Assembly (NCBI GenBank): GCA_040904825.1 | Contig: JBBDSU010000057.1 | Span: forward strand, 17,508 to 81,507 | Source: JBBDSU01 sp040904825 | Lineage (GTDB): Bacteria; Actinomycetota; Nitriliruptoria; Nitriliruptorales; Nitriliruptoraceae | Length of the DNA stretch: 64,000 bases | Direction: 5' to 3' | In this document: positions 1 to 9,697 of the stretch, in pieces | How positions within the stretch are numbered: the stretch's first letter is position 1 | Layout of the letters: the number at the start of each line of letters is the position of its first letter | Program-made: the position numbers and the translations under genes | Notes under the pieces: generated by a model | Seen by the model: the letters and a program-made list of their open reading frames with translations, nothing else | Told to the model about the DNA's origin: nothing | The model's database searches: none

Positions 1-1935
1 TTGAGGCTGTTCAGCCAGCAGGTCGCCAGCGACAGGGCTCGTTCCCAGCACCAGCCCGAGCAGCTCGGCAGCATTGGGGTGATCACGCAGATAGCCGAGC
101 AGTTCACTCGACTCGCTTTGGGCTTCCAGCAAGTTGCGAAAAGCCGCAAGTCCCTGGTCGGGGTCAGGGGTGTCTTGCAGGATATGCAGCACTGTGGGCA
201 GCACTGCGCGGACCGTGCGCGCCTTGCGAGTGAGGCCCCCGGTCAGTGCTCTGACGTTGCGTAAGGCGGCCTGACCATCTCGGAATCCCAGGGCCTCGAA
301 CCGTTCACGTGCGGCGCTGTCGCCCATGGCCTTGACTTGACCGGGCACGCTGACTTCAGCGGCAGCCGCCGGCAGGCTTGCGTACGACTCAAGCAGGGGC
401 CGGTAGAAGATCTTGGCATGCAGCGCACTGACTTGGCCTTGCGTGCGAGCCAGTGACTTCATGAACTGCTCACGGGCTGACGTATCGCCTTGCGGCCGGT
501 AGCCCATCGCCCGTGCGAGCCACTCCTGACGTTTCGGATCGCTGGGAACGGTGTGCGTCCGCCGTTCATGTGCCAACTGCAGCCGATGCTCGACCGTGCG
601 CAACAGCCGGTATCCCTCAGCGAACTCGTCGGCGTCTTCCGGATCGACGTAGCCAGCGGCGACCAGCGCATCCAGAGCGGGCAATGTTCCCGTACGACGC
701 AGAGAACGGTCGCCGCGACCATGAACGAGCTGCAACAACTGCACGGTGAACTCGATATCGCGCAAGCCACCTGGCCCGAGCTTGATTTGGCGTTCACCGT
801 CACGCACCACTGCCGGCTGGGCTTCGATCCGGGCTTTCATCCCGCGGATCTCAGCCACGACCTCTGGATCAAGCTGCTCGGGCCAGACGAACGGTTCGGC
901 TGCGGTCAGGAGTGCATCACCTAGCTCATGATCACCGGCCACCGTGCGTGCCTTGATGAGCGCCTGAAACTCCCAGGTCTTGGCCCATCGTTCCCAGTAG
1001 GCGATGTAGGAGGCGACCGTCCGAGACAAAGGCCCCGAGCGACCTTCAGGGCGCAATGTGGGATCAACCTCATAGGTGCGCCCCATAGTGGTCGACGCGT
1101 TGAGGACCTCCATCATCTTGGTGAACGTTGCACGGGCTTCTTCACCAGCCCGCTCGTCGTCTCCCAGAGGCTCGTGCACGAACATCACATCGACGTCGGA
1201 CACGTAGTTCAATTCGATCCCACCTAGCTTGCCCATGCCGATGACCGCAAGCCGAGCAGCGGGCTTGTTGTCACCGACGATGTGGGCATGCACCCCTCGC
1301 AGGGCGCCGGTCAACACGCCTTCCGCCAGTGCGGCAAGCTCCGCCGCAACCGTCGCGACGTCGGCTTCGCCGGTCAGATCTCGCGACGCGATTGCCGCCG
1401 TGGCTGCTCGGCGAATGGCCGCCACACCCGCAGCTTGGGTGGTGGGGTCCACACTTGCCGCCACGGCTAACGCAACCTGATCAGCGACAATTGCCGACTC
1501 GATGCGCTCACCGTTGTCGAGCGCGACCAGCGCATCGGGCCATTGGGCAAGCAGATTCCCAAGCGGCTGCGAAGCACCTGCCACGGCGACGACTTTGCTC
1601 AGCCAGTCCTTATCACCGACGAGCGCCAAAAACACGCTTGGGTGGTCACGTGCCAGGCTCGCCATGCATCGCAGCGCATCCTGAGGATCTGTCGCCTCAG
1701 AGACCGCCGCCACGATCTGCTTTCCAGGAGGCTCGGGGTCGTTCGTCTTTGTGGCATCGCTGGCACTGTGTTGCATTGGCGCCCGAGAACCTGCACTGGC
1801 ATGGCTCTGGAACGCTGGCCAGTCGACCCACTGATCGTCGACAACAAGTCCACCACTGGTCAGCTCGGCCAAGGCTCGGTCATGTTCAAGGCCTGCACTG
1901 GCCAGCGCTGCCCGTAGTGACGGACGTCGGGTCAC
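1..1935 (-). CDS. glnE: Bifunctional glutamine synthetase adenylyltransferase/deadenylase, 5' part only
   Basis: The enzyme adenylylates and deadenylylates glutamine synthetase to tune nitrogen assimilation. The first 645 codons are present; the C-terminal part runs off the window at base 1 (family members are about 950-1000 residues). The nucleotidyltransferase signature GMGKLGGIELNYVSDVDVMF is read near 1180-1240, followed by the segments typical of the domain (TYEVDPTLRPEGR, then KLGPGGLRDIEF). I chose the GTG at 1933-1935 because it forms a GTGA overlap with the glnA2 stop and the protein then starts MTRRPSLRAALASAGL, a sensible beginning for this family. Next to glnA2 as in mycobacteria, and probably translated by coupling to it. 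No frameshift is visible in the part present. Confidence 0.95.
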   Translation of the reverse strand, partial: MTRRPSLRAALASAGLEHDRALAELTSGGLVVDDQWVDWPAFQSHASAGSRAPMQHSASDATKTNDPEPPGKQIVAAVSEATDPQDALRCMASLARDHPSVFLALVGDKDWLSKVVAVAGASQPLGNLLAQWPDALVALDNGERIESAIVADQVALAVAASVDPTTQAAGVAAIRRAATAAIASRDLTGEADVATVAAELAALAEGVLTGALRGVHAHIVGDNKPAARLAVIGMGKLGGIELNYVSDVDVMFVHEPLGDDERAGEEARATFTKMMEVLNASTTMGRTYEVDPTLRPEGRSGPLSRTVASYIAYWERWAKTWEFQALIKARTVAGDHELGDALLTAAEPFVWPEQLDPEVVAEIRGMKARIEAQPAVVRDGERQIKLGPGGLRDIEFTVQLLQLVHGRGDRSLRRTGTLPALDALVAAGYVDPEDADEFAEGYRLLRTVEHRLQLAHERRTHTVPSDPKRQEWLARAMGYRPQGDTSAREQFMKSLARTQGQVSALHAKIFYRPLLESYASLPAAAAEVSVPGQVKAMGDSAARERFEALGFRDGQAALRNVRALTGGLTRKARTVRAVLPTVLHILQDTPDPDQGLAAFRNLLEAQSESSELLGYLRDHPNAAELLGLVLGTSPVAGDLLAEQPQ

Positions 1936-3278
1936 AGCAGCGGGAGGTAACGCTCAATCTCGAAAGTGGTCACGTGAGCGGAGTACTCATCCCACTCGCG
2001 TCGCTTGTTCGCCAGGAAGTGGGCGAACAAGTGCTCGCCGAGTGTTTCGGCGACCAACTCCGAGTTTTCCATCAAGGCAACCGCTTCTCCGAGGCTGGCC
2101 GGAAGCCGGCGGACTCCGGCAGCAGCACGCTCGGCGGTGGTCATCTCGAAGGAATTGTCTTCGGACTCCGGAGGGAGCTCGTAACGCCCCTCAATGCCTT
2201 TCAATCCCGCTGAAAGCAGGATCGCAAACGCGAGATAGGGGTTGCATGCCGGATCGGGAGCGCGGTACTCAATCCGCGTCGAAGCACCCTTGCGCGGCTT
2301 GTACATCGGGATGCGCACCAGCGCCGATCGGTTTGAACGGCCCCAGGTCACGAACACTGGAGCTTCGCCGGATGGCAACGCACCATGCAATCGCGCTGTC
2401 AATCGCTTGTACGAGTTGACCCACTGGTTGGTGATCGCAGTGAACTCAGGAGCGTGTTCAAGCACACCAGCGGTAAATGCACGGGCCGTTGCCGACAGCC
2501 GGTACGGATCAGATGAGTCATCGAAGGCGTTGGTGTCGCCTTCGAACAGCGACAGGTGCAGATGCATGCCGCTGCCCCACTCTCCCTCGATGGGCTTGGG
2601 CATGAACGTCGCATAGATCCCACGCTGCAACGCGGTCTCTTTGACGACGAGCCGGAATGTCATGATGTTGTCGGCCATCGTCAGCGCATCGGCGTAGCGC
2701 AGGTCGATCTCGTGCTGAGACGGCGCGACTTCATGATGGGAGAACTCGACAGAAATGCCCATCCGCTCCAGCATGTTGATCGTCTGACGACGGAAATCCT
2801 GCTGCACATCCAACGGTGTCATATCGAAATATGAGCCGTTGTCCAACGGCGTGGTTGAGGTGGCATCTTCGAACAGGAAGAACTCCATCTCAGGATGAAC
2901 GTAGAACGTGAACCCCATGTCGGCAGCGCGCTGAAGCGTTCTTTTGAGGACGTGGCGCGGGTCAGCTGCAAACGGCTGGCCATCGGGCGTCAGCACGTCG
3001 CAGAACATGCGGGCCACACCCTGAGATTCCGGGCGCCATGGCAACACCTGGAAGGTGCTGGCATCCGGCACGGCGAGCATGTCGGCTTCTTGCACACGGG
3101 CGAACCCGTCGATGGCAGAGCCATCGAATCCGATGCCCTCCGAGAAGGCGTTTTCAAGTTCGGAAGCTGTGATCGCCACGCTCTTGAGCAAACCCAGCAC
3201 GTCGGTGAACCACAGGCGAATGAACCGCACATCGCGTTCTTCCACGGTGCGCAGCACGTACTCCTGCTGCTTGTCCAC
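1932..3278 (-). CDS. glnA2: Glutamine synthetase type I, GlnA2-like
   Basis: ATP-dependent condensation of ammonia and glutamate to glutamine in the cytoplasm. The 448-residue protein begins VDKQQEYVLRTVEERDVRF and carries the usual GS I landmarks: WFTDVLG, DGSAIDGFA near the N-terminus, FSHHEVAPSQHEIDLR, NQWVNSYKRL and the TRIEYRAPDP segment. Overall it resembles mycobacterial GlnA2 most. An open frame continues 35 codons upstream, but the GTG at 3276-3278 has a GAGGAGAG ribosome-binding site 4-5 bases ahead and gives the family start. The loop that carries the adenylylation tyrosine in regulated enzymes reads GRYELPPE, with Tyr at about residue 366. It shares a 4-bp GTGA overlap with glnE and is divergent from nadE. 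Confidence 0.95.
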   Translation of the reverse strand: MDKQQEYVLRTVEERDVRFIRLWFTDVLGLLKSVAITASELENAFSEGIGFDGSAIDGFARVQEADMLAVPDASTFQVLPWRPESQGVARMFCDVLTPDGQPFAADPRHVLKRTLQRAADMGFTFYVHPEMEFFLFEDATSTTPLDNGSYFDMTPLDVQQDFRRQTINMLERMGISVEFSHHEVAPSQHEIDLRYADALTMADNIMTFRLVVKETALQRGIYATFMPKPIEGEWGSGMHLHLSLFEGDTNAFDDSSDPYRLSATARAFTAGVLEHAPEFTAITNQWVNSYKRLTARLHGALPSGEAPVFVTWGRSNRSALVRIPMYKPRKGASTRIEYRAPDPACNPYLAFAILLSAGLKGIEGRYELPPESEDNSFEMTTAERAAAGVRRLPASLGEAVALMENSELVAETLGEHLFAHFLANKRREWDEYSAHVTTFEIERYLPLL

Positions 3279-3444
3279 TGCCCTCTCCTCGACGTTGTGG
3301 CTCGATGCTGTCGCGTGGCGATAGCTCAACCGGCTTGAGTGGTGTTCCGACCGTAGCGGACGATGATCGGCGGGTAGCGTCATGTGGGCAAGGTCGCAGC
3401 AGCGGCCCAGCCCATGACATCAACAGATACCGGACGGCAGGCAC

Positions 3445-5175
3445 GTGACATTTCGTATTGCGTTGGCTCAAGTTGCAGCCAGGGTCGGCGACATCGATGG
3501 CAACACCAACATCATTCTCGACGCGTGGCGACGTGCAGCCGACATGGACTGCGATCTCGTTGTGTTCACCGAATTGACGTTGACGGGTTACCCGCCCGAA
3601 GACCTGTTGCTCAAGCGCGAGTTCGTCGATGCCAACTTGGCAGCACTCAATCGGCTCGCAACAACCGGCCCGCACAACACCACAGCTATTGTCGGTTTCG
3701 TCGGACAGGGCGAGGGTGATGCGACCGATCCGGACCACTGGGACGTTGCGTTGGCAACCCGCGATCTCACCAACTCAGCGGCCGTGATGGCGCGCGGTGA
3801 GATTCTGGCGGTCTACGACAAACTCCGGCTCCCCAATTACGGCGTGTTCGACGAAGCACGCTATTTCGCCCCTCGCGACAACGTCTGTGTCGTTGATGTC
3901 AGCGGCGTGCCCGTTGGCATCACCATATGTGAGGATCTGTGGACTGAGCAAGGTCCCGTGCAGGCCGCTGCCTCTGCTGGCGCTCGAGTCATCGCCAACC
4001 TCAACGCGTCGCCATACCACCGCGGCAAGCGGGCCGATCGTCAACGGTGGGTTCGCCACCATGCCACCGTTGGCAACACATGGGTGGCCTACTGCAACGT
4101 CGTCGGCGGCCAGGACGAAGTGGTCTTCGACGGCGACTCGATGTTGGCCGATCCCGATGGCCAGATCATCGCGAGAGGTGCCCAGTTCAGTGAGGACCTC
4201 ATCATCGCTGACATCGACGTGCTATCCGCTCGGCAGCCGGGACCGCCGAGCGCTCAATCGGCCGTCGCCACTGCAGTCCGGCCTGCGCTCCCGCCCCGCC
4301 GGGAGGAAGCCCGGCTGGACCCCATCGGTGAGGTGTGGCAAGCCTTGACCCGCGCAACGGCTGACTACTGCCGCCACAACGGCTTCTCGGACGCGGTGGT
4401 AGGCCTGTCAGGTGGCATCGACTCGGCCGTGACTGCCGCGCTTGCCGTCGACGCACTGGGTGCCGACCACGTGATGGGGGTGGCGATGCCCTCGCCATAT
4501 TCGTCGGCTCATTCGATCGACGATGCGCAGACGCTGGCCGACAACCTTGGCTGCCGCTATGAGGTGCTTCGCATCGATGCGATGCTGGCTGCCAGCGCCG
4601 CAAATCTCCAAGGTTTGGTGGCCACCGGGTTTGGCGACGGTTCGACAGCTGGCGTTGCCTACGAGAATCTTCAATCACGTCTGCGCGGCGTGCTGGTCAT
4701 GGCCCTGTCGAACGAACACGGATCGATTGTGCTGACGACCGGCAACAAGTCCGAGTACGCGGTCGGCTATGCGACGCTGTACGGCGATATGGCCGGCGGC
4801 TTCGCGCCCCTCAAGGATGTGCGGAAGCTGCTGGTCTACGACTTGGCTCGATGGCGAAACCGCGATCGGGTGGTAATTCCTCTCGCCTCGATCGACAAGC
4901 CGCCTTCGGCTGAGCTTCGACCGGGCCAGCTCGACCAAGACTCCCTTCCCGACTACGCGGTCCTTGATGACCTCGTCACTGCCTACGTCGAAGAGGATCT
5001 CGGCATCGACGCCATCATCGCGCGCGGCCACGATGAAGCAACGGTGCGCCGCGTGGTCCAGATGATCGACCGGGCCGAGTACAAGCGCCGCCAATCCGCC
5101 CCCGGACCCAAGATCACCCAGCGGGCTTTCGGAAGAGATCGACGCGTGCCGATCACCAACGGTTGGCGCGGCTGA
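3445..5175 (+). CDS. nadE: Glutamine-dependent NAD(+) synthetase
   Basis: Final step of NAD synthesis: amidation of nicotinic acid adenine dinucleotide with ammonia channelled from glutamine. The protein has 576 residues and two domains. The N-terminal nitrilase-type glutaminase (about 4-270) shows the Glu-Lys-Cys triad: Glu43 in VFTELTLTGYPP, Lys129 in VYDKLRLPNYG, Cys162 in ITICEDLW. The C-terminal synthetase domain has the PP-loop VGLSGGIDSAV at about 318 and TTGNKSEYAVGY further on. GTG start at 3445. Divergent from glnA2 across 166 bp. A second NAD gene (nadB) lies about 2 kb downstream, but the rest of the pathway is not in the window. Confidence 0.96.
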   Translation: MTFRIALAQVAARVGDIDGNTNIILDAWRRAADMDCDLVVFTELTLTGYPPEDLLLKREFVDANLAALNRLATTGPHNTTAIVGFVGQGEGDATDPDHWDVALATRDLTNSAAVMARGEILAVYDKLRLPNYGVFDEARYFAPRDNVCVVDVSGVPVGITICEDLWTEQGPVQAAASAGARVIANLNASPYHRGKRADRQRWVRHHATVGNTWVAYCNVVGGQDEVVFDGDSMLADPDGQIIARGAQFSEDLIIADIDVLSARQPGPPSAQSAVATAVRPALPPRREEARLDPIGEVWQALTRATADYCRHNGFSDAVVGLSGGIDSAVTAALAVDALGADHVMGVAMPSPYSSAHSIDDAQTLADNLGCRYEVLRIDAMLAASAANLQGLVATGFGDGSTAGVAYENLQSRLRGVLVMALSNEHGSIVLTTGNKSEYAVGYATLYGDMAGGFAPLKDVRKLLVYDLARWRNRDRVVIPLASIDKPPSAELRPGQLDQDSLPDYAVLDDLVTAYVEEDLGIDAIIARGHDEATVRRVVQMIDRAEYKRRQSAPGPKITQRAFGRDRRVPITNGWRG

Positions 5176-5321
5176 CGAACCAGCCAACGCGGCGTCCTGT
5201 TGGGCGTGCATTGGCCACTGAGAACAGGCACACTTGCAGGGCACCTGATCGATAACCGCTGGACCCATCATGTCGCAGCCACCATCCCGGTGGCCGGCGG
5301 GCCGGCAGGAGGAGTTCGAAG

Positions 5322-6167
5322 GTGAGCGTCCACACTGTGGACGGGTCGTCGAGCGTGCCCCCATCCACTCATACACGACCCGTTTCGATCCACGATCTCA
5401 AGGCCATCAAGCAACGTGGCGAACGTTTTGCGATGGTCACGGCCTATGACGCCAATGCTGCGTCGATCCTTGACGACGCAGGGGTTCCGATCATGCTCGT
5501 CGGGGACTCGCTCGGAATGGTCGTGCTCGGCTACGAATCAACCGTGCCGGTCACCCTCGACGAGATCCTTCATCACACACGCGCCGTCGCGCGTGGACGA
5601 TCCCGTGCGTTGGTGGTGACCGACCTGCCATTTGGGACCTACCAGCTCGGATCTGATGCCGCCATGAGCTCGGCCGTCGCCGCCCTCAAGGCCGGAGCCA
5701 ACGCCGTCAAGCTCGAAGGAGGAGGCGAGACGATCACATCGACACGGCGCCTGGTGGCTGCCGGTATTCCGGTCATGGGTCACATCGGACTGACTCCTCA
5801 GTCGATGCACCAATTCGGCGGCTACCGCGTTCAAGGGCGTGATGCGGCGGCAGCTGAACGACTGGTCGCCGACGCCATTGCGCTTGAAGAAGCCGGCGCC
5901 TTTTCCATCGTGATCGAGTGCGTGCCTACCGACGTCGGCCAACAAATCACCAACGCAGTGGAGGTCCCCACCATCGGTATCGGGGCCGGCCACCACACCG
6001 ACGCGCAAGTGTTGGTGTGGCACGACCTGCTCGGACTGACCAGTGGAAGGCTTCCCCGATTCGTCAAGCCATACGTCAATCTGCGCGACACGATCGGCGA
6101 TGCCATCAAGTCGTTCCAAACCGAAGTGGCCGACGGCGAGTATCCAGGACCAGAGCATCAGTACTGA
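5322..6167 (+). CDS. panB: 3-methyl-2-oxobutanoate hydroxymethyltransferase
   Basis: First committed step of pantothenate and so coenzyme A synthesis: transfer of a hydroxymethyl group from methylene-tetrahydrofolate to alpha-ketoisovalerate. The 281-residue protein has the characteristic TAYDANAASILDDAG, LVGDSLGMVVLGYESTVPV (metal-binding Asp) and MGHIGLTPQS segments, ending in VNLRDTIGDAIKSF. The GTG start at 5322 has an AGGAGGAG ribosome-binding site 7-8 bases upstream. It stands alone here: panC and panD are not adjacent. It is convergent with the adenosyltransferase gene. Confidence 0.96.
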   Translation: MSVHTVDGSSSVPPSTHTRPVSIHDLKAIKQRGERFAMVTAYDANAASILDDAGVPIMLVGDSLGMVVLGYESTVPVTLDEILHHTRAVARGRSRALVVTDLPFGTYQLGSDAAMSSAVAALKAGANAVKLEGGGETITSTRRLVAAGIPVMGHIGLTPQSMHQFGGYRVQGRDAAAAERLVADAIALEEAGAFSIVIECVPTDVGQQITNAVEVPTIGIGAGHHTDAQVLVWHDLLGLTSGRLPRFVKPYVNLRDTIGDAIKSFQTEVADGEYPGPEHQY

Positions 6168-6218
6168 CCGTCAACCGTAAGGCCAGCTCGACGGCGTGAG
6201 TACACGTCACCGCGTCGA

Positions 6219-6764
6219 TCAGCCCCGGGACGAAATGTGCTCACCTTCGGCCTCGCGTGCCAAGACATAGAGCAGATCGGCGCACCGGTTCAAGTACCGC
6301 AACGGCACGGCATCCGCGAGCCCACCTTGCCGGTTGAGCGCCACCACGTGGCGCTCGGCGCGGCGACAGATTGTTCGGGCGAGGTCAAGGGCGGCTGCTC
6401 CACGATGGCCACCTGGCACCACAAACTCACGCGGCAACGGATGGCGTTGGACGCACTCATCGATCAGACGCTCAAGGTCTTCAACCATGGCGTCGTCAAC
6501 CCGACTGACACCGACCTCCAGTCGTGACCATTGCTCGGCAGCTGTCGCTAGTTGAGCACCCAAGACGAACAGTTCTCGCTGAATCCGCAAGACCGTGGCG
6601 TAGAGCGAACCCGCGGGTGGCAGTTCGCACCGGGCCAGCCCCAGGGCGCTGCACGTCTCGTCAACCGTGCCATACGCCTCAGTGCGCAGGTCATCCTTGT
6701 CGACGCGGCCGCCATACAGCAGGCCGGTGGTGCCGTCGTCACCGTGCTTGGTGTAGACCTTCAC
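6219..6764 (-). CDS. Cob(I)alamin adenosyltransferase, PduO type
   Basis: Converts cob(I)alamin and ATP to adenosylcobalamin, the coenzyme form. The protein starts VKVYTKHGDDGTTGLLYGGR, the ATP-binding N-terminus of PduO-type enzymes, and continues with EAYGTVDETCSALGLAR and, near the C-terminus, RAERHVVALNRQGG and PLRYLNRCADLLYVLAR, all standard for the family. The GTG at 6764 fits the usual N-terminus; a TTG at 6776 would add four residues and neither has a strong ribosome-binding site. The enzyme could load cofactor imported by the cobalamin system at 46-52 kb, which is my inference. Confidence 0.93.
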   Translation of the reverse strand: MKVYTKHGDDGTTGLLYGGRVDKDDLRTEAYGTVDETCSALGLARCELPPAGSLYATVLRIQRELFVLGAQLATAAEQWSRLEVGVSRVDDAMVEDLERLIDECVQRHPLPREFVVPGGHRGAAALDLARTICRRAERHVVALNRQGGLADAVPLRYLNRCADLLYVLAREAEGEHISSRG

Positions 6765-6991
6765 CAACTGTTCCAACTGGCACCAGCGTGCCGCTTGACG
6801 GTTGTCCAGCGATGCTACCGGGCGGGATTCGGCTACCGTTGCCGCCGATGTTGCCTCCTCACAACGTTGGCCTTGCGGTTGGTCAGCGTGAGTTGCAGCT
6901 GCCAGCGATCAACGCGTGTCGCAGTAGCCATTTGTCGTGACTGACTGCTCCTACCAGCGGCGCGGCCCGCCTCTGTCGCCCGGAGTTCACT

Positions 6992-7231
6992 GTGGAAGCA
7001 AGTGCGCGCCCCAAGGAACAGTTTCGGGTCCTACGGGCACAACGCGGCGGCTATGACGCCATCATGTTCGATGTCCAGTTGCAGGTGATCAACACCAGCG
7101 CGCTGGTATGGGCGCAGAGTTTCTCCGACGAGCAGCAAGCCGACGACTTCTACACGACGGTCGCCACCGATCTTGACACGCTCGACGTTGCCGGCTTCCG
7201 CCGCAAGTACGGCGTGCCGTCGACGACATGA
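6992..7231 (+). CDS. Small protein of unknown function
   Basis: A 79-residue open frame with no motif I can name. The second half (from the ATG at 7064, reading MFDVQLQVINTSALVWAQSF) has balanced composition, alternating hydrophobic positions and a helix-like segment rich in Asp, Glu and Gln, and looks like a small alpha/beta cytoplasmic protein. There is no signal peptide or membrane segment. The GTG at 6992 is the longest start; the ATG at 7064 is a credible alternative. It lies upstream of nadB on the same strand. Coding potential is supported only by composition and by the lack of a competing frame. Confidence 0.5.
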   Translation: MEASARPKEQFRVLRAQRGGYDAIMFDVQLQVINTSALVWAQSFSDEQQADDFYTTVATDLDTLDVAGFRRKYGVPSTT

Positions 7232-7320
7232 CTTGTTGTGACCCATCCCTTCGTGTGGCCGACCAGTGATGGCGTCGTTGGGGCGCTCATCCAGTGTTCG
7301 ACCACGCGCAAGTATGTGAC

Positions 7321-9009
7321 ATGACACGGGCTGATAGCGGCGCGTGGCCTGCCGACGCCGCCGTCGTCAACGGGTCGGTCAGGGCCGATGTTGCCGTCAT
7401 CGGTGCAGGCGCTGCCGGTCTGTATGCGTCCGCCTGCCTCCCCGACCACCTCAAAGTCGTGGTCGTCGACAAAGCCGCACCCACTGAGGCTTCAGGCTCG
7501 TCTCCATGGGCCCAAGGCGGCATCGCCGCGGCCGTCACCGACGAAGACAGCCCGCGAGCGCACGCGCAAGACACGCTGGCTGCGAGCGACGGGCTTGCAG
7601 ATCCCGCGGCCGCATGGATTCTTGCCAATGAAGCGCCACGCCACGTTGCCCACCTTGTCGCCCACGGGGCTACGTTCGACCGGCAGGGAGAGGGTGTTGA
7701 CGCACCACTGGAGCCCGCTCGCGAAGGTGGCCAACAGTTCGCGCGATCAGTCCGCCATGGTGATGCGTCGGGCGCCGAACTCATCCGTGTTCTTCGACAC
7801 CTGGCGGCGCCAAAGGTGTCGCGCCTGACTGGCGTCGTCGACAGGCTCGCCGTCAACCAATCCGGGCGTGTCACTGGCGCCTGGGTCGTGGCTGATGGTC
7901 GCTGGATCAGGCTGCACTCAAGAGTCACCATCTTGGCGACTGGGGGCTGCGGAGGACTTTTTGCCGCGACCACCAACCCGGTGCATGCCACAGGTGATGG
8001 ACTTGCGATCGCGTGGAGCGCCGGAGCGCATGTCCGCGATGTTGAGTTTGTCCAGTTCCACCCGACGGCGCTGGCCATCGGCCAGGGACACCGCTTCCTG
8101 CTGACGGAGGCACTGCGTGGCGCTGGTGCCACGCTGCACGATGCCGACGGGCGACGATTCATGACCAGCGTGCATCCCGCCGCTGAGCTTGCACCAAGGC
8201 ATGTCGTCGCCGGCGCCATCCTCGACCTGCCAGATGGAGTCGCTTGGCTTGATGCGACCAATCTCGGCGCCGAAGTGCTCGCCTCGGAGTTCCCGACCAT
8301 GCTTGCCGCTACGGCGTCATTTGGGCTCGACCTGCGCTCCGAGCGGATGCCGGTGTCTCCGGCCGCCCATTACCACATGGGTGGCGTATGGAGTGACCTC
8401 GACGCACGCACGTCTCGTCCAGGTCTGCTCGCCGCCGGCGAGGCAGCCTGCACAGGAGTCCATGGCGCCAATCGCATGGCAGGAAATTCTCTCAGCGAGG
8501 CATTGGTATTCGGAGCCCGCGCGGCCGCAAGCGCAGCCGCCGACTGCGCCCTCACCCCCGACGATCTCGACGAAGTTGATGAACGTGCGACATCGGAACC
8601 CGCCGGCTTGGCGTGGGATGGACCCGATGACAGCGCAAACACGTTGGATTGGTTGCGTCATCGCATGCTCAACGATGCCGGTCCACGTCGCAGCGGGGCA
8701 CGCCTGGCAGCGCTGGTGCAGGACCTTGACGGTCAGTTGGCACGATTCCGTCATCAATCGAAGCGTGCTGCCGCCGCGCGATCCGATGGGTCCCCGGCCA
8801 CAATCGTTCCGTCGAGTGATGACATTGGCCTGCGCCACGCGTTGATGGCTGCACGGCTCATCGCCCGATCAGCGCTGCTGCGCACAGAATCGCGCGGCGG
8901 CCATCACCGCATCGACTTTCCGCATCGTGAACCGTCGTGGGATGACGTCCACCTCGACGTCGCTTCAGTCAGACCTGGCGACGAGGACGCCATCCAAGCC
9001 GTTCGCTGA
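7321..9009 (+). CDS. nadB: L-aspartate oxidase
   Basis: FAD enzyme that oxidises L-aspartate to iminoaspartate, the first step of de novo NAD synthesis. The dinucleotide-binding motif VIGAGAAGLYASACL lies about residue 25-40, followed by SGSSPWAQGGIAAA (FAD loop), EFVQFHPTAL, LLTEALRGAGATL, SPAAHYHMGGVWSD and GVHGANRMAGNSLSEALVFG, which together are diagnostic of NadB and the related succinate dehydrogenase flavoproteins; length fits NadB. The ATG at 7321 is chosen; a GTG nine codons earlier (7294) is possible. nadA and nadC are not adjacent. The 3' end overlaps the convergent IclR gene by 41 bp. Confidence 0.94.
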   Translation: MTRADSGAWPADAAVVNGSVRADVAVIGAGAAGLYASACLPDHLKVVVVDKAAPTEASGSSPWAQGGIAAAVTDEDSPRAHAQDTLAASDGLADPAAAWILANEAPRHVAHLVAHGATFDRQGEGVDAPLEPAREGGQQFARSVRHGDASGAELIRVLRHLAAPKVSRLTGVVDRLAVNQSGRVTGAWVVADGRWIRLHSRVTILATGGCGGLFAATTNPVHATGDGLAIAWSAGAHVRDVEFVQFHPTALAIGQGHRFLLTEALRGAGATLHDADGRRFMTSVHPAAELAPRHVVAGAILDLPDGVAWLDATNLGAEVLASEFPTMLAATASFGLDLRSERMPVSPAAHYHMGGVWSDLDARTSRPGLLAAGEAACTGVHGANRMAGNSLSEALVFGARAAASAAADCALTPDDLDEVDERATSEPAGLAWDGPDDSANTLDWLRHRMLNDAGPRRSGARLAALVQDLDGQLARFRHQSKRAAAARSDGSPATIVPSSDDIGLRHALMAARLIARSALLRTESRGGHHRIDFPHREPSWDDVHLDVASVRPGDEDAIQAVR

Positions 9010-9697
9010 TCTCGCGCGCCGACCGCAGTACCCGCAGGGCAACCGTGTCCGGTTCGGGCAGCCTGGCTGTAGGCGCCACGATGCCGACCGCAGCCACGGC
9101 CCTGCCTGTGTGATCGAAGACTGGTGCAGCCACTCCTGATGCACCGGGTTCGAGCTCGTCGCGTGTGTAGGCAACACCTCGCTGGCGCACTGGTTGCAGT
9201 TCGGCGACCCGCGCACCTTCCGGGAGGAACGCCAGGAGTGCTTTGCCATGGGCGGCGACACCGAGAGGGTGGCGGAACCCGACGCGGTAGTTGATCTGGA
9301 CAAATCGCTCGCCGGGTTCGATGACCTCTACCACCACGAGATCATCCCGGTCACGCACTGCCAGACACGCGGTTTCGCCTGTGTCGTCGGCCAGAGACCT
9401 CAGCGGCGGACCCGCCAACCGCCGCACCTCAAGCCCCTGCGCGGCACGCACACCGAGTTCAAGCACAGACAAGCCGAGTCGGTAGCGCCGCGTATCCGGA
9501 TCGCGTGTGACGAATCCTTCGTGCGCCAAAGTGTCCAACAGGCGGTACAGGACCGCACGGTCAAGTCCCGTCGCGTCCGCCAACCCTGACACCGTGGCGC
9601 CGTCTGACTGCCTGCCCAACGCCGTCAGCAGTGACAAGCCTCTCGCAAGCGTGCGAGAACCAGTGGCGCGTGATCCACGGGTCGTGCCGTCAGGCAT
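8969..9697 (-). CDS. IclR-family transcriptional regulator
   Basis: A 242-residue DNA-binding regulator. Residues about 15-75 form the winged helix-turn-helix (TLARGLSLLTALGRQ, then VSGLADATGLDRAVLYRLLDTL), and about 85-240 the IclR effector-binding domain, recognisable by GETACLAVRD, NYRVGFRHPLGVAAHGKALLAFLP and the C-terminal AAPVFDHTGRAVAAVGIVAP. The effector and target genes cannot be told from sequence. Its tail overlaps the convergent nadB by 41 bp; it is divergent from the ClpP gene. Confidence 0.92.
   Translation of the reverse strand: MPDGTTRGSRATGSRTLARGLSLLTALGRQSDGATVSGLADATGLDRAVLYRLLDTLAHEGFVTRDPDTRRYRLGLSVLELGVRAAQGLEVRRLAGPPLRSLADDTGETACLAVRDRDDLVVVEVIEPGERFVQINYRVGFRHPLGVAAHGKALLAFLPEGARVAELQPVRQRGVAYTRDELEPGASGVAAPVFDHTGRAVAAVGIVAPTARLPEPDTVALRVLRSAREISERLGWRPRRQV

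Noticed and set aside
1329..2213. A 294-codon open frame on the plus strand
   Set aside because: It is the antisense of glnE and glnA2, which have clear motifs on the other strand; Arg/Pro/His-rich composition is typical of a shadow frame in high-GC DNA.
7287..8300. A 337-codon open frame on the minus strand
   Set aside because: Antisense to nadB, Ser/Ala/Pro/Arg-rich, no family motif.
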